Shown: positions 1 through 8,117 of the stretch, one piece after another
Position numbering within the stretch: position 1 is the first letter of the stretch
How the letters are laid out: every line of letters begins with the position of its first letter
Source of the DNA: Catellatospora methionotrophica
GTDB lineage: Bacteria; Actinomycetota; Actinomycetes; Mycobacteriales; Micromonosporaceae
DNA: 39,547 nucleotides
Assembly: GCF_011297335.1 (NCBI RefSeq)
Contig: NZ_JAAOTJ010000037.1
Location: 1 to 39,547 of the forward strand
Direction of reading: 5' to 3'
Made by a program: the position numbers and the translations under genes
The notes under the pieces: generated by a model
Seen by the model: the letters and a program-made list of their open reading frames with translations, nothing else
Told to the model about the DNA's origin: nothing
Database searches by the model: none

Positions 1-35
1 GGTGGGGCGGGTGGAGGGTGGGTGGAGGGTGGGGG
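1..35. repeat. G-rich tandem repeat with G-quadruplex potential
   Basis: The plus strand carries repeated runs of three to five G separated by one to three bases, built on a GGGTGGA unit seen about three times. It lies directly downstream of the stop codon of the minus-strand VLRF1-like gene, so the transcript would be C-rich and the plus strand of the DNA G-rich. It fits the four-G-run pattern of a quadruplex. No function is implied by the sequence alone, and the left edge of the window cuts it. Confidence 0.5.
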
Positions 36-665
36 TTAGGGGATGAGGTGGATGCGGATGGCGTGGGCGGTGGGGATGGTGGCTACGAGGATGGCGTGGC
101 GGGGTTCGGGGACGTCGAGGAGGCGGTCGTGGCGGAGCGGGAGCAGGGGGGCCAGGCGGCGGTCGGTGAGGATCTCGTCGACGGTGCCGCGGTCGCCGCC
201 GCAGACCAGGGCGGCCATGCTGTCGGCGTACGGCAGCAGGATGCGCGCGGCGATGTCGGCGGCGTCGCGGGCCGCGCCCGAGGCCTGGTTCTCCCGGCGG
301 CGGGCGTAGCGCTGCTGTGACCAGCCGCCCGCGGCCGTACGCCCCTGCACGTAGAACGTGTCCACCTTGGAGCTGATCAGCTCGTCGCCGTCGGCGACCC
401 CGACCGCGACCGCGTTGCGCCGGGCCAGCAGCAGCCCGAGCCGCCGGGGCACGGCCAGCGCCTCCAGTAGCGCGTCGACGTCGGCGATCGTGCCCAGACC
501 CGGCGGCGGGACCAGTTCGGCGGTGTCGCCGTTGGCGGCGACCAGTTTCAGGCCCTCCTCCTGCGCGCCGTCGTGGCGCGAGTAGAAGCCGTCCAGCCAG
601 CGGCGCAGCCGACGGGGTTCGACCTCGGCCCAGCGTCCCCCGCCCGCGGCGGGCTTGGCGACCAT
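36..665 (-). CDS. acVLRF1-family peptidyl-tRNA hydrolase (Vms1/release-factor-like)
   Basis: 209 aa protein that matches the actinobacterial branch of the VLRF1 family, which releases nascent chains from peptidyl-tRNA on stalled or split ribosomes. The diagnostic segment is GGWSQQRYARRR at residues 113-124. It contains the GxxQ motif (G114, Q117), where the glutamine is catalytic in Vms1/eRF1-type proteins, followed by a basic stretch typical for tRNA or rRNA contact. The N-terminal 75 residues form a basic, helix-rich region with no recognised domain. The ATG start at 665 shares its A with the TGA of the upstream aminotransferase gene (TGATG), so the two are translationally coupled. A longer in-frame read-through upstream exists but belongs to the aminotransferase region. 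Family assignment is by motif recognition and the cellular role is inferred from the family. Confidence 0.8.
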   Translation of the reverse strand: MVAKPAAGGGRWAEVEPRRLRRWLDGFYSRHDGAQEEGLKLVAANGDTAELVPPPGLGTIADVDALLEALAVPRRLGLLLARRNAVAVGVADGDELISSKVDTFYVQGRTAAGGWSQQRYARRRENQASGAARDAADIAARILLPYADSMAALVCGGDRGTVDEILTDRRLAPLLPLRHDRLLDVPEPRHAILVATIPTAHAIRIHLIP

Positions 666-1702
666 CAGCCGGCCAGGGCGTTCAGCGCGGCGTCCACATC
701 GGCCTGGGTGGTGTACGCGTGGAACGAGGCCCGGATCCGGCCGTTGCGCACCGCGGTGCGGATGCCCGCGGCGGTCAGCTTGGCGTCCGCGCCGGGCACG
801 TCCACGGTGACGATCGCGCTGTCGCCCGGCGGCAGGCCCAGCCCGGCCAGGAAGCTGTTGGCCAGGCCGACGTCGTGCGCGTTGATCGCGGCCACGCCGA
901 TCTCCTCGACGAGCTCCATCGCGGGTGCGGTGCCGACCCAGGCCTGCCAGGCGGGCGAGATGTCGAAGGCACGGGCGTCCTTGGCCAGCCGCAGCGGCAG
1001 GCCGTAGTACGAGCCGTGCACGTCCTCCCCCGCGTACCAGTTGGCGGCCAGCGGCCGGGTGCGCTCGCGTACGGCCTCGCTGAGGTAGATGAAGCCCGTG
1101 CCGCGCGGCGACATCAGCCACTTGTAGGCGACGGTGACCACCACGTCGGCCAGCGAGCCGTCGAACGGCAGCCAGCCGCAGGCCTGCGTCGCGTCGACGA
1201 CGACCATGGCCCCGGCCGCGCGCGCCGCCGCCACGACCGCGGCGTAGTCGACGACCGCCCCGTCCGAGGACTGGACCAGGCCGAACGACACCACGTCGAC
1301 GCTCGCGTCGATGCGCTCGGCGAGCCGGTCGGCGGGCGCGGTGCGCACGGTGACGCCCCGGTCGGCGTGCACCGCCCACGGGAACACCGCCGAGGTGAAC
1401 TCCAGCTCGGGGACCAGCACGGTCGCCCCGTCGGGCACGGCCGCGGCGACCGGCGCGAGCAGCTGCGACACCTGCGCGCCGACCGCGACGTCGGCCGCGT
1501 CGACCCCGATGATCCGGGCGTACGACTGCCGGGCCCGCTCGGTCGACGCGCCCCACCCCTCCCACGAGGTGCGGCCCGCGCGCCAGTCGGCCAGCGCCGC
1601 CTGCAGGGCGTCGAAGGCCCGGTTCGGGGGCAGCCCGAAGCTGGCCGTGTTGAGGTAGCCGGGCTCGGCGGACCACAGCTGGGGGAGGTCGACACTGTCC
1701 AT
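665..1702 (-). CDS. Class V aminotransferase (PLP-dependent fold type I)
   Basis: 345 aa enzyme of the class V aminotransferase / cysteine desulfurase-like group, related to isopenicillin-N-epimerase and kynureninase-type proteins. With the ATG at 1702, the PLP lysine is K194 in VAYKWLMSPRG and the aspartate that contacts the pyridine nitrogen is D170 in VVVDATQACGW. The N-terminal YLNTASFGLPP is the usual substrate-pocket opening. A GTG eight codons upstream (1726) is in frame. I prefer the ATG because a GGTGGA lies 12 nt before it, though neither start has an ideal ribosome site. It overlaps the VLRF1-like gene by one base, which suggests co-expression. The substrate is unknown. The 114 bp upstream form a divergent promoter region with the TMEM175-like gene. 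Confidence 0.8.
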   Translation of the reverse strand: MDSVDLPQLWSAEPGYLNTASFGLPPNRAFDALQAALADWRAGRTSWEGWGASTERARQSYARIIGVDAADVAVGAQVSQLLAPVAAAVPDGATVLVPELEFTSAVFPWAVHADRGVTVRTAPADRLAERIDASVDVVSFGLVQSSDGAVVDYAAVVAAARAAGAMVVVDATQACGWLPFDGSLADVVVTVAYKWLMSPRGTGFIYLSEAVRERTRPLAANWYAGEDVHGSYYGLPLRLAKDARAFDISPAWQAWVGTAPAMELVEEIGVAAINAHDVGLANSFLAGLGLPPGDSAIVTVDVPGADAKLTAAGIRTAVRNGRIRASFHAYTTQADVDAALNALAG

Positions 1703-1816
1703 GATTGGCAGTATTCCACCGGTCACGGGCGATCACCGCGGGCCAATACGCGGTAGGTGGCCTGGTGTCGGTGGCAAGCGCCTGAGGCGGCCGCCGCCGT
1801 TGTGGTAACCAGAGGT

Positions 1817-2443
1817 GTGCAGGAGTCCCGCTCGCTGGTCCGGCTGACGGCGTACACCGACGGGGTCGTCGCCATCGCGCTGACCCTGCTGGTCCTGCCG
1901 CTGGTCGACACTGCCCGCGACGCGCAGACCGAGTCGGTCCGCGACCTGGTGCGCGAGCACGCCGGAGACTTCGCCGCGTTCGTGATGTCGTTCCTGGTGG
2001 TGTCGCTGTTCTGGATGGTGCACCGGCGGGTGTTCGACAACCTGGTCGACGTCGGCGAGGGCATCATGCTGCTCAACAGAATGTGGCTGCTGGGCGTGGT
2101 GTTCCTGCCGGTGCCCACGGCGGTGCTGACGTACGAGGTCAACCAGGGCCGCGGCGCGACCCTGCTGTACATGGCCAACCTGGTCTTCATCGCGCTCAGC
2201 GGGCTGCTGCTGTCGCTGCGCATCCGCGACCGGGTGCCGCTGCAGCGGCCGGGCCACGCCGAGGCCGTGGACCGGTCGGTGCGCCGTGGCGTGATCGCGA
2301 CCAGTGCCATGGTGGGGACGTTGGTCGCCGCGATCTTCCTGGCCAACTTCGCGCTGCCGCTACTGGCCCTGATGCCCCTGCTGCAGGCCGTGGCGGAGCG
2401 GCGGGCCCGGCGCCACGGCCACCCGGCGGAGCACCACCACTAG
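1817..2443 (+). CDS. TMEM175/DUF1211-family membrane protein, probable K+ channel
   Basis: About 208 aa membrane protein. The first helix begins with RLTAYTDGVVAIALTLLVL, matching the R-x3-(F/Y)-(S/T)-D selectivity-helix signature of TMEM175 potassium channels. Further hydrophobic segments follow around FVMSFLVVSLFWMV, the NRMWLLGVVFLPVP region, YMANLVFIALSGLLL and ATSAMVGTLVAAIFLANFALPLL, which gives five to six helices. The C-terminus is short and His/Arg-rich. I chose the GTG at 1817 because homologues start a few residues before this helix. An ATG-led extension of 20 residues (from 1757) has no hydrophobic or conserved content. Bacterial members are K+-permeable tetramers; physiological role here is not evident. 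It ends 10 bp from the convergent HAD gene, with no obvious hairpin between them. Confidence 0.75.
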   Translation: MQESRSLVRLTAYTDGVVAIALTLLVLPLVDTARDAQTESVRDLVREHAGDFAAFVMSFLVVSLFWMVHRRVFDNLVDVGEGIMLLNRMWLLGVVFLPVPTAVLTYEVNQGRGATLLYMANLVFIALSGLLLSLRIRDRVPLQRPGHAEAVDRSVRRGVIATSAMVGTLVAAIFLANFALPLLALMPLLQAVAERRARRHGHPAEHHH

Positions 2444-2453
2444 CGGGATCCGC

Positions 2454-3203
2454 CTACAGGGCCTGGCGGAGCAGGGCGAGCAGCTCGGTGCCGTCGGCGA
2501 CGACCGCGTCGGGGGTGTTCTCGCCGACCTCGCGCGGCTCGCCCTCGGGCATGAGGATGGCCGCGCCGACCCCGGCCCGCCGGGCGCAGACGACGTCGCG
2601 GTGCGGCTGGTCACCGACGTACCAGCAGTCGGCTGACGCCACGCCCAGGTCGCGTGCGGCGGCCCAGATCATGCTCGGGTGCGGCTTGTACACGCCCAGC
2701 TCGTCGCTGTAGACCTGGACCGCGATCGCGCCGGTCAGCCCGAACTCGTCGAGGGCCTCCCGGTGGGCCTGGCCGCAGGGCGTGTTGCTGACCACGCCGA
2801 CCTGCATTCCCTGGCCGACGGTGAAGTCGAGCAGGTCGGCGATGCCGGGCCGCAGCCGCCAGTCCGGCCGCCGGGCCCACTGCCTGGTCAGGTCGCTGGC
2901 GTGCACCAGCACCGTGGCCCGTGCCACCGCGGGCCACTCGACCGCGATGAGCTCCCCCCAGAGCTGCTCGTGGCTGATCTCCAGGCACTCCTCGGTGTTC
3001 TCCCGCATCCGGTTCCTGGTCTTCTTCGCCTCGTCCAGCGCGTGGCGGATCTCGTCCTCGCCGACCACACCCCCGGTGAGCCGGTGTACCCGCTGGACGA
3101 GTGCGGCGTGCCGGTAAGGGGCGTCCTCGGGCTGGGGTGACCGTCCGGATTCGACGATCACCCCGCCGAAGTCGAGCAGCAGAGCGGTGGGGGTAGGCAG
3201 CAT
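2454..3203 (-). CDS. HAD-superfamily hydrolase (subfamily IA-like)
   Basis: 249 aa HAD phosphatase-like protein. Motif I is LLLDFGGVIV, with the nucleophile D11 and a GG in place of the second aspartate, as in many subfamily IA members. Motif II is VGVVSNTPCG, motif III is the lysine of LGVYKPHPSM, and motif IV is YVGDQPHRDV. A helical cap lies between motif I and motif II. This pattern fits 2-haloacid dehalogenase or epoxide hydrolase N-terminal-like HAD proteins, but the substrate cannot be deduced. The ATG at 3203 follows the LysE-family stop by five bases, so it is probably the distal gene of a two-gene transcript. Upstream in-frame codons run into the LysE gene and were excluded. Confidence 0.8.
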   Translation of the reverse strand: MLPTPTALLLDFGGVIVESGRSPQPEDAPYRHAALVQRVHRLTGGVVGEDEIRHALDEAKKTRNRMRENTEECLEISHEQLWGELIAVEWPAVARATVLVHASDLTRQWARRPDWRLRPGIADLLDFTVGQGMQVGVVSNTPCGQAHREALDEFGLTGAIAVQVYSDELGVYKPHPSMIWAAARDLGVASADCWYVGDQPHRDVVCARRAGVGAAILMPEGEPREVGENTPDAVVADGTELLALLRQAL

Positions 3204-3208
3204 GGCGC

Positions 3209-3838
3209 TTACTCTGCCACGACGAGCGCCACCGCGAGGACTGAGATCACCACGCTGGACACCAGGGCGGTGACCAGGCGTCCACGGGGTGTGGCGAGCA
3301 CCCGGCCGACCAGTGCCCCGCCCGCCGCGACGGTCAGCTGCCAGCTGGCCGAGGCGAGGAAGGCTGCGGTCACGAACACCGCGCCCTCGGGGCCGGTCAG
3401 CCCGTCCATCGCCTGCCGCCCGCCGAGGACCAGCGCGCCGAAGTACACGATGGTCATCGGGTTGAGCAGGGTCAGCCCGAGCAGGGCCAGGAAGGCCCGG
3501 CCCGGGGTGTCCAGCAGGTTCGTCTCGCGGGCCCGGGCCGGGTCGCGGTAGTGGCGGATCGCGCTCCACGCGGTGTGACCCGCGAGGTAGAGCAGCACGG
3601 CCACGGCGATCCAGCGCAGCGGCGTGGCGATCGGCTCGATCCAGCGGGCCAGGGCGGCCCCGCCGAGCACGGCGACCAGGGCGTAGATCCCGTCGGCGGC
3701 CGCCACGCCCAGGGCGGCGGCGGCCCCGATCCGCAGCGAGGTGCGGGCGGTGAGGCTCATCAGCAGTAGCGCGATCGCGCCGACGGGCACGGCGACGCCG
3801 TATCCCGCCAGCACGCCCGCCACGAGCGCGGCGGTCAC
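3209..3838 (-). CDS. LysE-family amino-acid/metabolite exporter
   Basis: 209 aa, very hydrophobic protein with about six membrane helices. The first helix, VLAGYGVAVPVGAIALLLM, has the P-x-G-P-like turn characteristic of LysE/RhtB exporters (here VPVGA). The third-helix region contains LLGLTLLNPMTIVYF, the conserved NP motif of the family. Members export basic or neutral amino acids or related small molecules using the membrane potential; the cargo here is unknown. The GTG at 3838 is chosen because it precedes the first helix directly. Upstream in-frame sequence is arginine-rich and looks non-coding. A GGAACGAG about 12 nt upstream could serve as ribosome site. It is followed after five bases by the HAD hydrolase gene. 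Confidence 0.75.
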   Translation of the reverse strand: MTAALVAGVLAGYGVAVPVGAIALLLMSLTARTSLRIGAAAALGVAAADGIYALVAVLGGAALARWIEPIATPLRWIAVAVLLYLAGHTAWSAIRHYRDPARARETNLLDTPGRAFLALLGLTLLNPMTIVYFGALVLGGRQAMDGLTGPEGAVFVTAAFLASASWQLTVAAGGALVGRVLATPRGRLVTALVSSVVISVLAVALVVAE

Positions 3839-3996
3839 GACTGCGGGCGGCTCGTTCCGGCCACGGGCCCACGCTGCTGTCGACGCCGTCCTTCCGCCGA
3901 GGCGGACAGGGGCGCGAGGCGCGGGCAGGTGGTCGTCATGCGCAACATTCTCCAGCCCCCGCCGCCCTGCCCGCGACCTGTTTTCCGGTCGATGCC

Positions 3997-4737
3997 TCAG
4001 ACCCCGGTGCGGTGCCGGATCCACACGTTGGGCTCGACGTACACGGCCCAGTCGTGCTCCACGTCGACGTGGACAGGGGTCAGAGCCGTCGGCACGTGCA
4101 CCGGGCCGGTGGCGTCGAACGGCAGCCCGGTCCAGTCCCGCCACTCCGCGCAGGTGCCGGGGATGACCATCGAGCGCGGGGCGATCTTCTCGATGACGCC
4201 GCCCGCGCGTACGTGCACCCGCAGCCACGGGTCCACGGGCAGGCCGTCGGGGCGCGTGCGGTACGCGTACACCGTCATGGGCTCCTCGGGGTCCTTCACC
4301 CCGTTGGGCCGCACGGGCGCGACCAGGTCGGCGAAGCCCAGCCGGGCCGCGTTGTCGCGCATCGCGGCCAGCATGATCGCGGACAGGCCGGTGCCCTGCC
4401 GGTCCGGGCGCACCGCGATCTCGATCGCGGAGACGATGTTGGGCTTGTCCCCCGCCACCCGGCCACGCAGGGCGCGGCGCAGCGCGCCGTCCCAGCCGTC
4501 GACCGGCAGCTCGTCACCCTCGGGCAGCAGGAAGGGCACGCTGTGGCCCTTGGCGAGCAGCCTGCCGGGCTCGTCGGGGTCCTCGGCCACCAGGATGAAC
4601 TCCGGCCATTCCTGGACGGCCAGGCCGTAGTAGAGGTTCGAGATCGGGTCGTGGCGCATGAACTCCGGCCACGCCGTGGGCATGTCCCACAGGGCGGAGA
4701 CCAGGTCAGGGCGCTGGTCGAGGGTGGTGATATGCAT
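3997..4737 (-). CDS. GNAT-like N-acetyltransferase domain protein
   Basis: 246 aa protein. The central segment SAIEIAVRPDRQGTGLSAIMLAAMRDNAARLGF matches GNAT motif A, with the Q/R-x-x-G-x-G/A acetyl-CoA pyrophosphate loop RQGTG. The N-terminal half carries a conserved-looking VAEDPDEPGRLLAKG strand pair, and the C-terminal third (HVRAGGVIEKIAPRSMVIPG onward) resembles the C-terminal part of larger acetyltransferase-like actinobacterial proteins. Substrate unknown. The ATG at 4737 has an excellent GGAGGAGG ribosome site nine bases upstream. An upstream frame extension starting at 4761 would include that site and was rejected. The gene stands alone between the suf terminator and LysE. Confidence 0.7.
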   Translation of the reverse strand: MHITTLDQRPDLVSALWDMPTAWPEFMRHDPISNLYYGLAVQEWPEFILVAEDPDEPGRLLAKGHSVPFLLPEGDELPVDGWDGALRRALRGRVAGDKPNIVSAIEIAVRPDRQGTGLSAIMLAAMRDNAARLGFADLVAPVRPNGVKDPEEPMTVYAYRTRPDGLPVDPWLRVHVRAGGVIEKIAPRSMVIPGTCAEWRDWTGLPFDATGPVHVPTALTPVHVDVEHDWAVYVEPNVWIRHRTGV

Positions 4738-4785
4738 GACCGCGAGCCTCCTCCGCCGCACGGGAGCCGATCAACCGCATTATCG

Positions 4786-4827
4786 CGCGAAGGGCGCCCA
4801 CCCCGGGTGGGGTGGGCGCCCTTCGCG
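4786..4827 (-). terminator. Perfect 19-bp hairpin terminator of the suf operon
   Basis: Arms 4786-4804 and 4809-4827 are exact reverse complements around a GGGT loop. The stem is almost entirely G/C, with no U tract, as is common for actinobacterial terminators. It begins 11 bases beyond the sufT stop codon and separates the suf operon from the GNAT gene. Confidence 0.9.
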
Positions 4828-4837
4828 GACGTACGAG

Positions 4838-5242
4838 TCAGACGTTGAAGCCGAGCGAGCGGAGCTGGTCGCGGCCGTCGTCGGAGATCTTGTCCGGGCC
4901 CCACGGCGGCAGCCACACCCAGTTGATCCGCATGTCGTTGACCAGGCCGCCACCGGGACCGGTGGTCAGCGCGGCGCGGGTCTGCTCCTCGATGACGTCG
5001 GTCAGCGGGCAGGCCGCCGAGGTCAGCGTCATGTCGAGGGTGGCCACGTTCTCGTCGTCGATGTGCACGCCGTAGACCAGGCCCAGGTCGACGACGTTGA
5101 TGCCCAGTTCTGGGTCGACGACGTCCTTCATGGCCTCGCGAACCTCGTCGACCTCGGCCTTCTTCACGGCCTGCGGCGCGGCGGCCTCAGCCGGCACGGC
5201 CTCAGCCCGTACGGCCTCGACAGCGGTGTCGGTCTCGCTCAT
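4838..5242 (-). CDS. sufT: SufT / MIP18-family (DUF59) Fe-S assembly factor
   Basis: 134 aa protein, the last gene of the SUF operon. The DUF59 core is seen as DVVDPELGINVVDLGLVYG followed by TLTSAACPLTDVIEEQ, with the single conserved Cys in the TSAACP loop. The first 35 residues are an Ala/Glu-rich, probably flexible extension. SufT-type proteins assist maturation or delivery of Fe-S clusters under high demand. The ATG start at 5242 shares its first base with the sufU stop (TGATG) and has AAGGAGG seven bases upstream inside sufU. The role is inferred from family and operon position. Confidence 0.9.
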   Translation of the reverse strand: MSETDTAVEAVRAEAVPAEAAAPQAVKKAEVDEVREAMKDVVDPELGINVVDLGLVYGVHIDDENVATLDMTLTSAACPLTDVIEEQTRAALTTGPGGGLVNDMRINWVWLPPWGPDKISDDGRDQLRSLGFNV

Positions 5243-5694
5243 CACACTTCCTCCTTCTCGAGGGCGACGGCCTGCGCCACCGCGTCCTTCAACGCCATCC
5301 AGGACAGCAGCGCGCATTTGACCCGCGCGGGGTATTTGGCGACGCCGGCGAACGCGACCGCGTCCCCCAGCACCTCCTCGTCGGGCTCGATCTGGCCCTT
5401 GCCGCCCATCAGCTCGACGAACGCGGCGTGCACGGTGAGCGCGCCGTCGACCGTGCGGCCGTTGCACAGCTCGTAGAGCACGCTCGCGGACGCCTGGCTG
5501 ATGGAGCAGCCCTGGCCGTCGTACGAGATGTCACTGATGGTCTCCCCGTCCAGGGCGACCCGGAGAGTGATCTCGTCGCCGCAGGTCGGGTTGACGTGGT
5601 GCACGTCCGCCGCGAACGGCTCGCGCAACCCGCGCCCCTGCGGGCGCTTGTAGTGGTCCAGGATTATCTCCTGGTAGAGCTGGTCGAGCTGCAT
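5242..5694 (-). CDS. sufU: Fe-S cluster assembly sulfur-transfer protein SufU
   Basis: 150 aa SufU of the Gram-positive type. It is a zinc-containing sulfurtransferase that takes persulfide sulfur from the cysteine desulfurase SufS. Zinc and sulfur-acceptor residues are visible: C38 and D40 in NPTCGD, C63 in GQGCSIS and C127 in VKCALLSW. The GRTVDGA to EEVLGDAV stretch (about 79-113) is the insertion that separates SufU from IscU. The ATG at 5694 is two bases after the sufS stop, and the sufT start overlaps its own stop codon. Confidence 0.95.
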   Translation of the reverse strand: MQLDQLYQEIILDHYKRPQGRGLREPFAADVHHVNPTCGDEITLRVALDGETISDISYDGQGCSISQASASVLYELCNGRTVDGALTVHAAFVELMGGKGQIEPDEEVLGDAVAFAGVAKYPARVKCALLSWMALKDAVAQAVALEKEEV

Positions 5695-5696
5695 GG

Positions 5697-6989
5697 CTAA
5701 GCGAAGACCTTCCGCACCTGATCCAGGCCGCGCACGAGCGCGTCGACCTCGTCGGTCGTCGTGTAGAGGTAGAACGAGGCCCGGGTGAGCGCGGGCACCG
5801 CGAAACGGTCGCAGATGGGCTTGGCGCAGTGGTGGCCGACCCGCACCTGCACACCGAGCGAGTCGAGCACCTGGCCCACGTCGTGCGGGTGGATCCCGTC
5901 GAGCGTGAACGAGATGGTCGCACCCCGGCCGACCGGCACCTTCGGGCCGTAGATGCGCAGGCCGGGCACGGTGTCCAGGGCGTCCAGCGCGTACGCCGTC
6001 AGCTCCTTGTCGTGCCAGGCGACCGCGTCCATGCCGACCGCGTTCAGGTAGTCGATCGCGGCGCCCAGCCCGACCGCCTGCGCGATCGGCGGGGTGCCCG
6101 CCTCGAACCGGGCCGGGGCCGGGGCGAACGTCGAGCCGGTCATCTTCACCGTCTCGATCATCGACCCGCCGCCCAGGAACGGCGGCATGGTGTTCAGCAG
6201 CTCCAGCCGCCCCCACAGCACGCCGATGCCGGTCGGGCCGAGCATCTTGTGGCCGGTGAACGCGATGAAGTCCGCGTCGTAGTCGACGACGTCCATCGGC
6301 AGGTGCGGCACCGACTGCGAGCAGTCGAGCATGAGCAGCGCGCCGACCTCGCGCACCCGCGCGGTGATCCGCGCGGTGGCGTTGACGGTGCCGAGCACGT
6401 TCGACATGTGCACGATCGAGACGATCTTCGTACGCTCGTTGACCAGCTCGTCGAGGTTGGTCTCGTCGAGGCGGCCGGACTCGGTCAGGCCGAACCACCG
6501 CAGCGTCGCGCCGGTGCGCTCGCAGAGCAGTTGCCACGGCACGATGTTGGAGTGGTGCTCCATCTCCGAGATCACGATCTCGTCGCCGGGGCCGAGCCGG
6601 AAGCGCGGGTCCTGGGCGTGCGGCCCGAAGGCGTGCGCGACCAGGTTCAGCGCTTCGGTGGCGTTCTTGGTGAACACCACCTCGTCGACGCTCGGCGCGC
6701 CGATGAACGCGGCGACCTTGGCCCGCGCGCCCTCGTACGCCTCGGTCGACTCGGTGCCCAGCGTGTGCACCGACCGGGCCACGTTGGCGTTGTGCTCGGC
6801 GTAGTACCGGGCCACCGCGTCGATGACCTGGCGCGGCTTCTGCGAGGTGTTGCCGCTGTCGAGGTAGACGAGCGGATGACCGTTGACCTCCCGGCCCAGG
6901 ATCGGGAAGTCGGCGCGCACGCGCTCCACGTCGAAGCGCGGCTTGTCGTCGTACTGCGGCATCCCGGCCGGGATGGTCAGGGCGGTCAT
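5697..6989 (-). CDS. sufS: Cysteine desulfurase SufS
   Basis: 430 aa PLP enzyme that converts cysteine to alanine and a protein persulfide, the sulfur source for SUF cluster assembly. The PLP lysine is K248 in FTGHKMLGPTG. D222 in MLDCSQSVPHLPMD contacts the cofactor ring, and the catalytic persulfide cysteine is C388 in RVGHHCAKP. The short loop around C388 is typical of group II (SufS-type) desulfurases working with SufU. The ATG at 6989 lies 16 bases after sufC, with GGAG in the sufC tail. The N-terminus (about residues 1-17) is a short extension before the conserved FDVERVRADFPIL start. Confidence 0.96.
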   Translation of the reverse strand: MTALTIPAGMPQYDDKPRFDVERVRADFPILGREVNGHPLVYLDSGNTSQKPRQVIDAVARYYAEHNANVARSVHTLGTESTEAYEGARAKVAAFIGAPSVDEVVFTKNATEALNLVAHAFGPHAQDPRFRLGPGDEIVISEMEHHSNIVPWQLLCERTGATLRWFGLTESGRLDETNLDELVNERTKIVSIVHMSNVLGTVNATARITARVREVGALLMLDCSQSVPHLPMDVVDYDADFIAFTGHKMLGPTGIGVLWGRLELLNTMPPFLGGGSMIETVKMTGSTFAPAPARFEAGTPPIAQAVGLGAAIDYLNAVGMDAVAWHDKELTAYALDALDTVPGLRIYGPKVPVGRGATISFTLDGIHPHDVGQVLDSLGVQVRVGHHCAKPICDRFAVPALTRASFYLYTTTDEVDALVRGLDQVRKVFA

Positions 6990-7005
6990 CGTCAGCTCAG
7001 CTCCC

Positions 7006-7785
7006 TCAGGCGGCCACGGCAGCCGTGCCGGCGCCGGCCGCGTAACGCTCGTAACCCTCGGCCTCGAGCTTGTCGGCCAGCTCCGGGCCGCCCTCTTCGA
7101 CGATCTTGCCCGCGACGAAGACGTGCACGAAGTCCGGCTTGATGTAGCGCAGGATCCGGGTGTAGTGGGTGATCAGCAGCACGCCGGTGTCATTGTTCTC
7201 CTTGACCCGGTTCACGCCCTCGGAGACCACCCGCAGCGCGTCGACGTCCAGGCCGGAGTCGGTCTCGTCGAGGATCGCGATCTTCGGCTTGAGCAGCTCC
7301 AGCTGCACGATCTCGTGCCGCTTCTTCTCACCGCCGGAGAAGCCCTCGTTCACGTTGCGCTGGGCGAAGGCGGGGTCCATGCCCATCTTCTCCATCGAGC
7401 CCTTCAGCTCGCCGGCCCAGGTGCGCAGCTTGGGGGCCTCGCCGTCGATCGCGGTCTTCGCGGTGCGCAGGAAGTTCGCCACCGACACGCCGGGGACCTC
7501 GACCGGGTACTGCATGGCCAGGAACAGGCCCGCGCGGGCGCGCTCGTCCACGGTCATGGCCAGCACGTCCTGGCCGTCCAGGGTCACCGTGCCGCCGGTG
7601 ATCTCGTACTTCGGGTGGCCGGCGATCGAGTAGGCCAGGGTCGACTTGCCGGACCCGTTCGGGCCCATGATGGCGTGCGTCTGGCCCGACTCCACGGTCA
7701 GCGTGACCCCGTGCAGGATCGGCTTGAGCTCGCCCTCGGGCAGCTTCACCGACACCTGAAGGTCGCGGATCTCCAACTTGCTCAT
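7006..7785 (-). CDS. sufC: SUF complex ATPase SufC
   Basis: 259 aa ABC-type ATPase that associates with SufB and SufD and drives conformational change in the scaffold. Walker A is GPNGSGKST (41-49), the signature motif is FSGGEKKR (149-156), and Walker B is AILDETDSGLD (170-180), the variant usual for SufC. Following HYTRIL contains the switch histidine. The C-terminal 15 residues are Ala/Gly-rich. The ATG at 7785 overlaps the ferredoxin stop by four bases (ATGA), so translation is coupled. Confidence 0.96.
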   Translation of the reverse strand: MSKLEIRDLQVSVKLPEGELKPILHGVTLTVESGQTHAIMGPNGSGKSTLAYSIAGHPKYEITGGTVTLDGQDVLAMTVDERARAGLFLAMQYPVEVPGVSVANFLRTAKTAIDGEAPKLRTWAGELKGSMEKMGMDPAFAQRNVNEGFSGGEKKRHEIVQLELLKPKIAILDETDSGLDVDALRVVSEGVNRVKENNDTGVLLITHYTRILRYIKPDFVHVFVAGKIVEEGGPELADKLEAEGYERYAAGAGTAAVAA

Positions 7786-8117
7786 CGGGTCACTCCATTG
7801 CTTGGCGTCATGCTGACGTAGACATCGCCGTCACGGACTTCGACGGGATAGACGGGTACGGGTTCGGTGGCGGGCAGGCCGGTCGGCGCACCGGTACGAA
7901 GATCGAAACGCGAGCCGTGCAGCCAGCATTCCAGCGTGCAGCCGTCGACCTCGCCCTCCGACAGCGCCACGGCGGCGTGCGAGCACTCGTCGTACGCGGC
8001 ATAGAAGCCGTCGTCCTCCGTGTGCACCACCACGACCGGGGTGCCGGCGAGGTCCACCGCGAGCGCCGCGCCCTTGGCGACGTCGTCGGCGGCACACGCC
8101 CTGACGAAATCGGTCAC
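7782..8117 (-). CDS. Rieske-type 2Fe-2S ferredoxin in the suf operon
   Basis: 111 aa soluble Rieske ferredoxin (non-heme iron oxygenase ferredoxin-subunit type). The 2Fe-2S ligands are C45-S-H47 in DECSHAAVAL and C64-W-L-H67 in LECWLHGSRFD. No signal peptide is present, so it is cytoplasmic. It lies between sufD and sufC, overlapping both by four bases (GTGA with sufD, ATGA with sufC). The GTG at 8117 is therefore well supported. This gene is a regular member of actinobacterial suf operons; it may supply electrons to cluster assembly, but that is inference. Confidence 0.9.
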   Translation of the reverse strand: MTDFVRACAADDVAKGAALAVDLAGTPVVVVHTEDDGFYAAYDECSHAAVALSEGEVDGCTLECWLHGSRFDLRTGAPTGLPATEPVPVYPVEVRDGDVYVSMTPSNGVTR

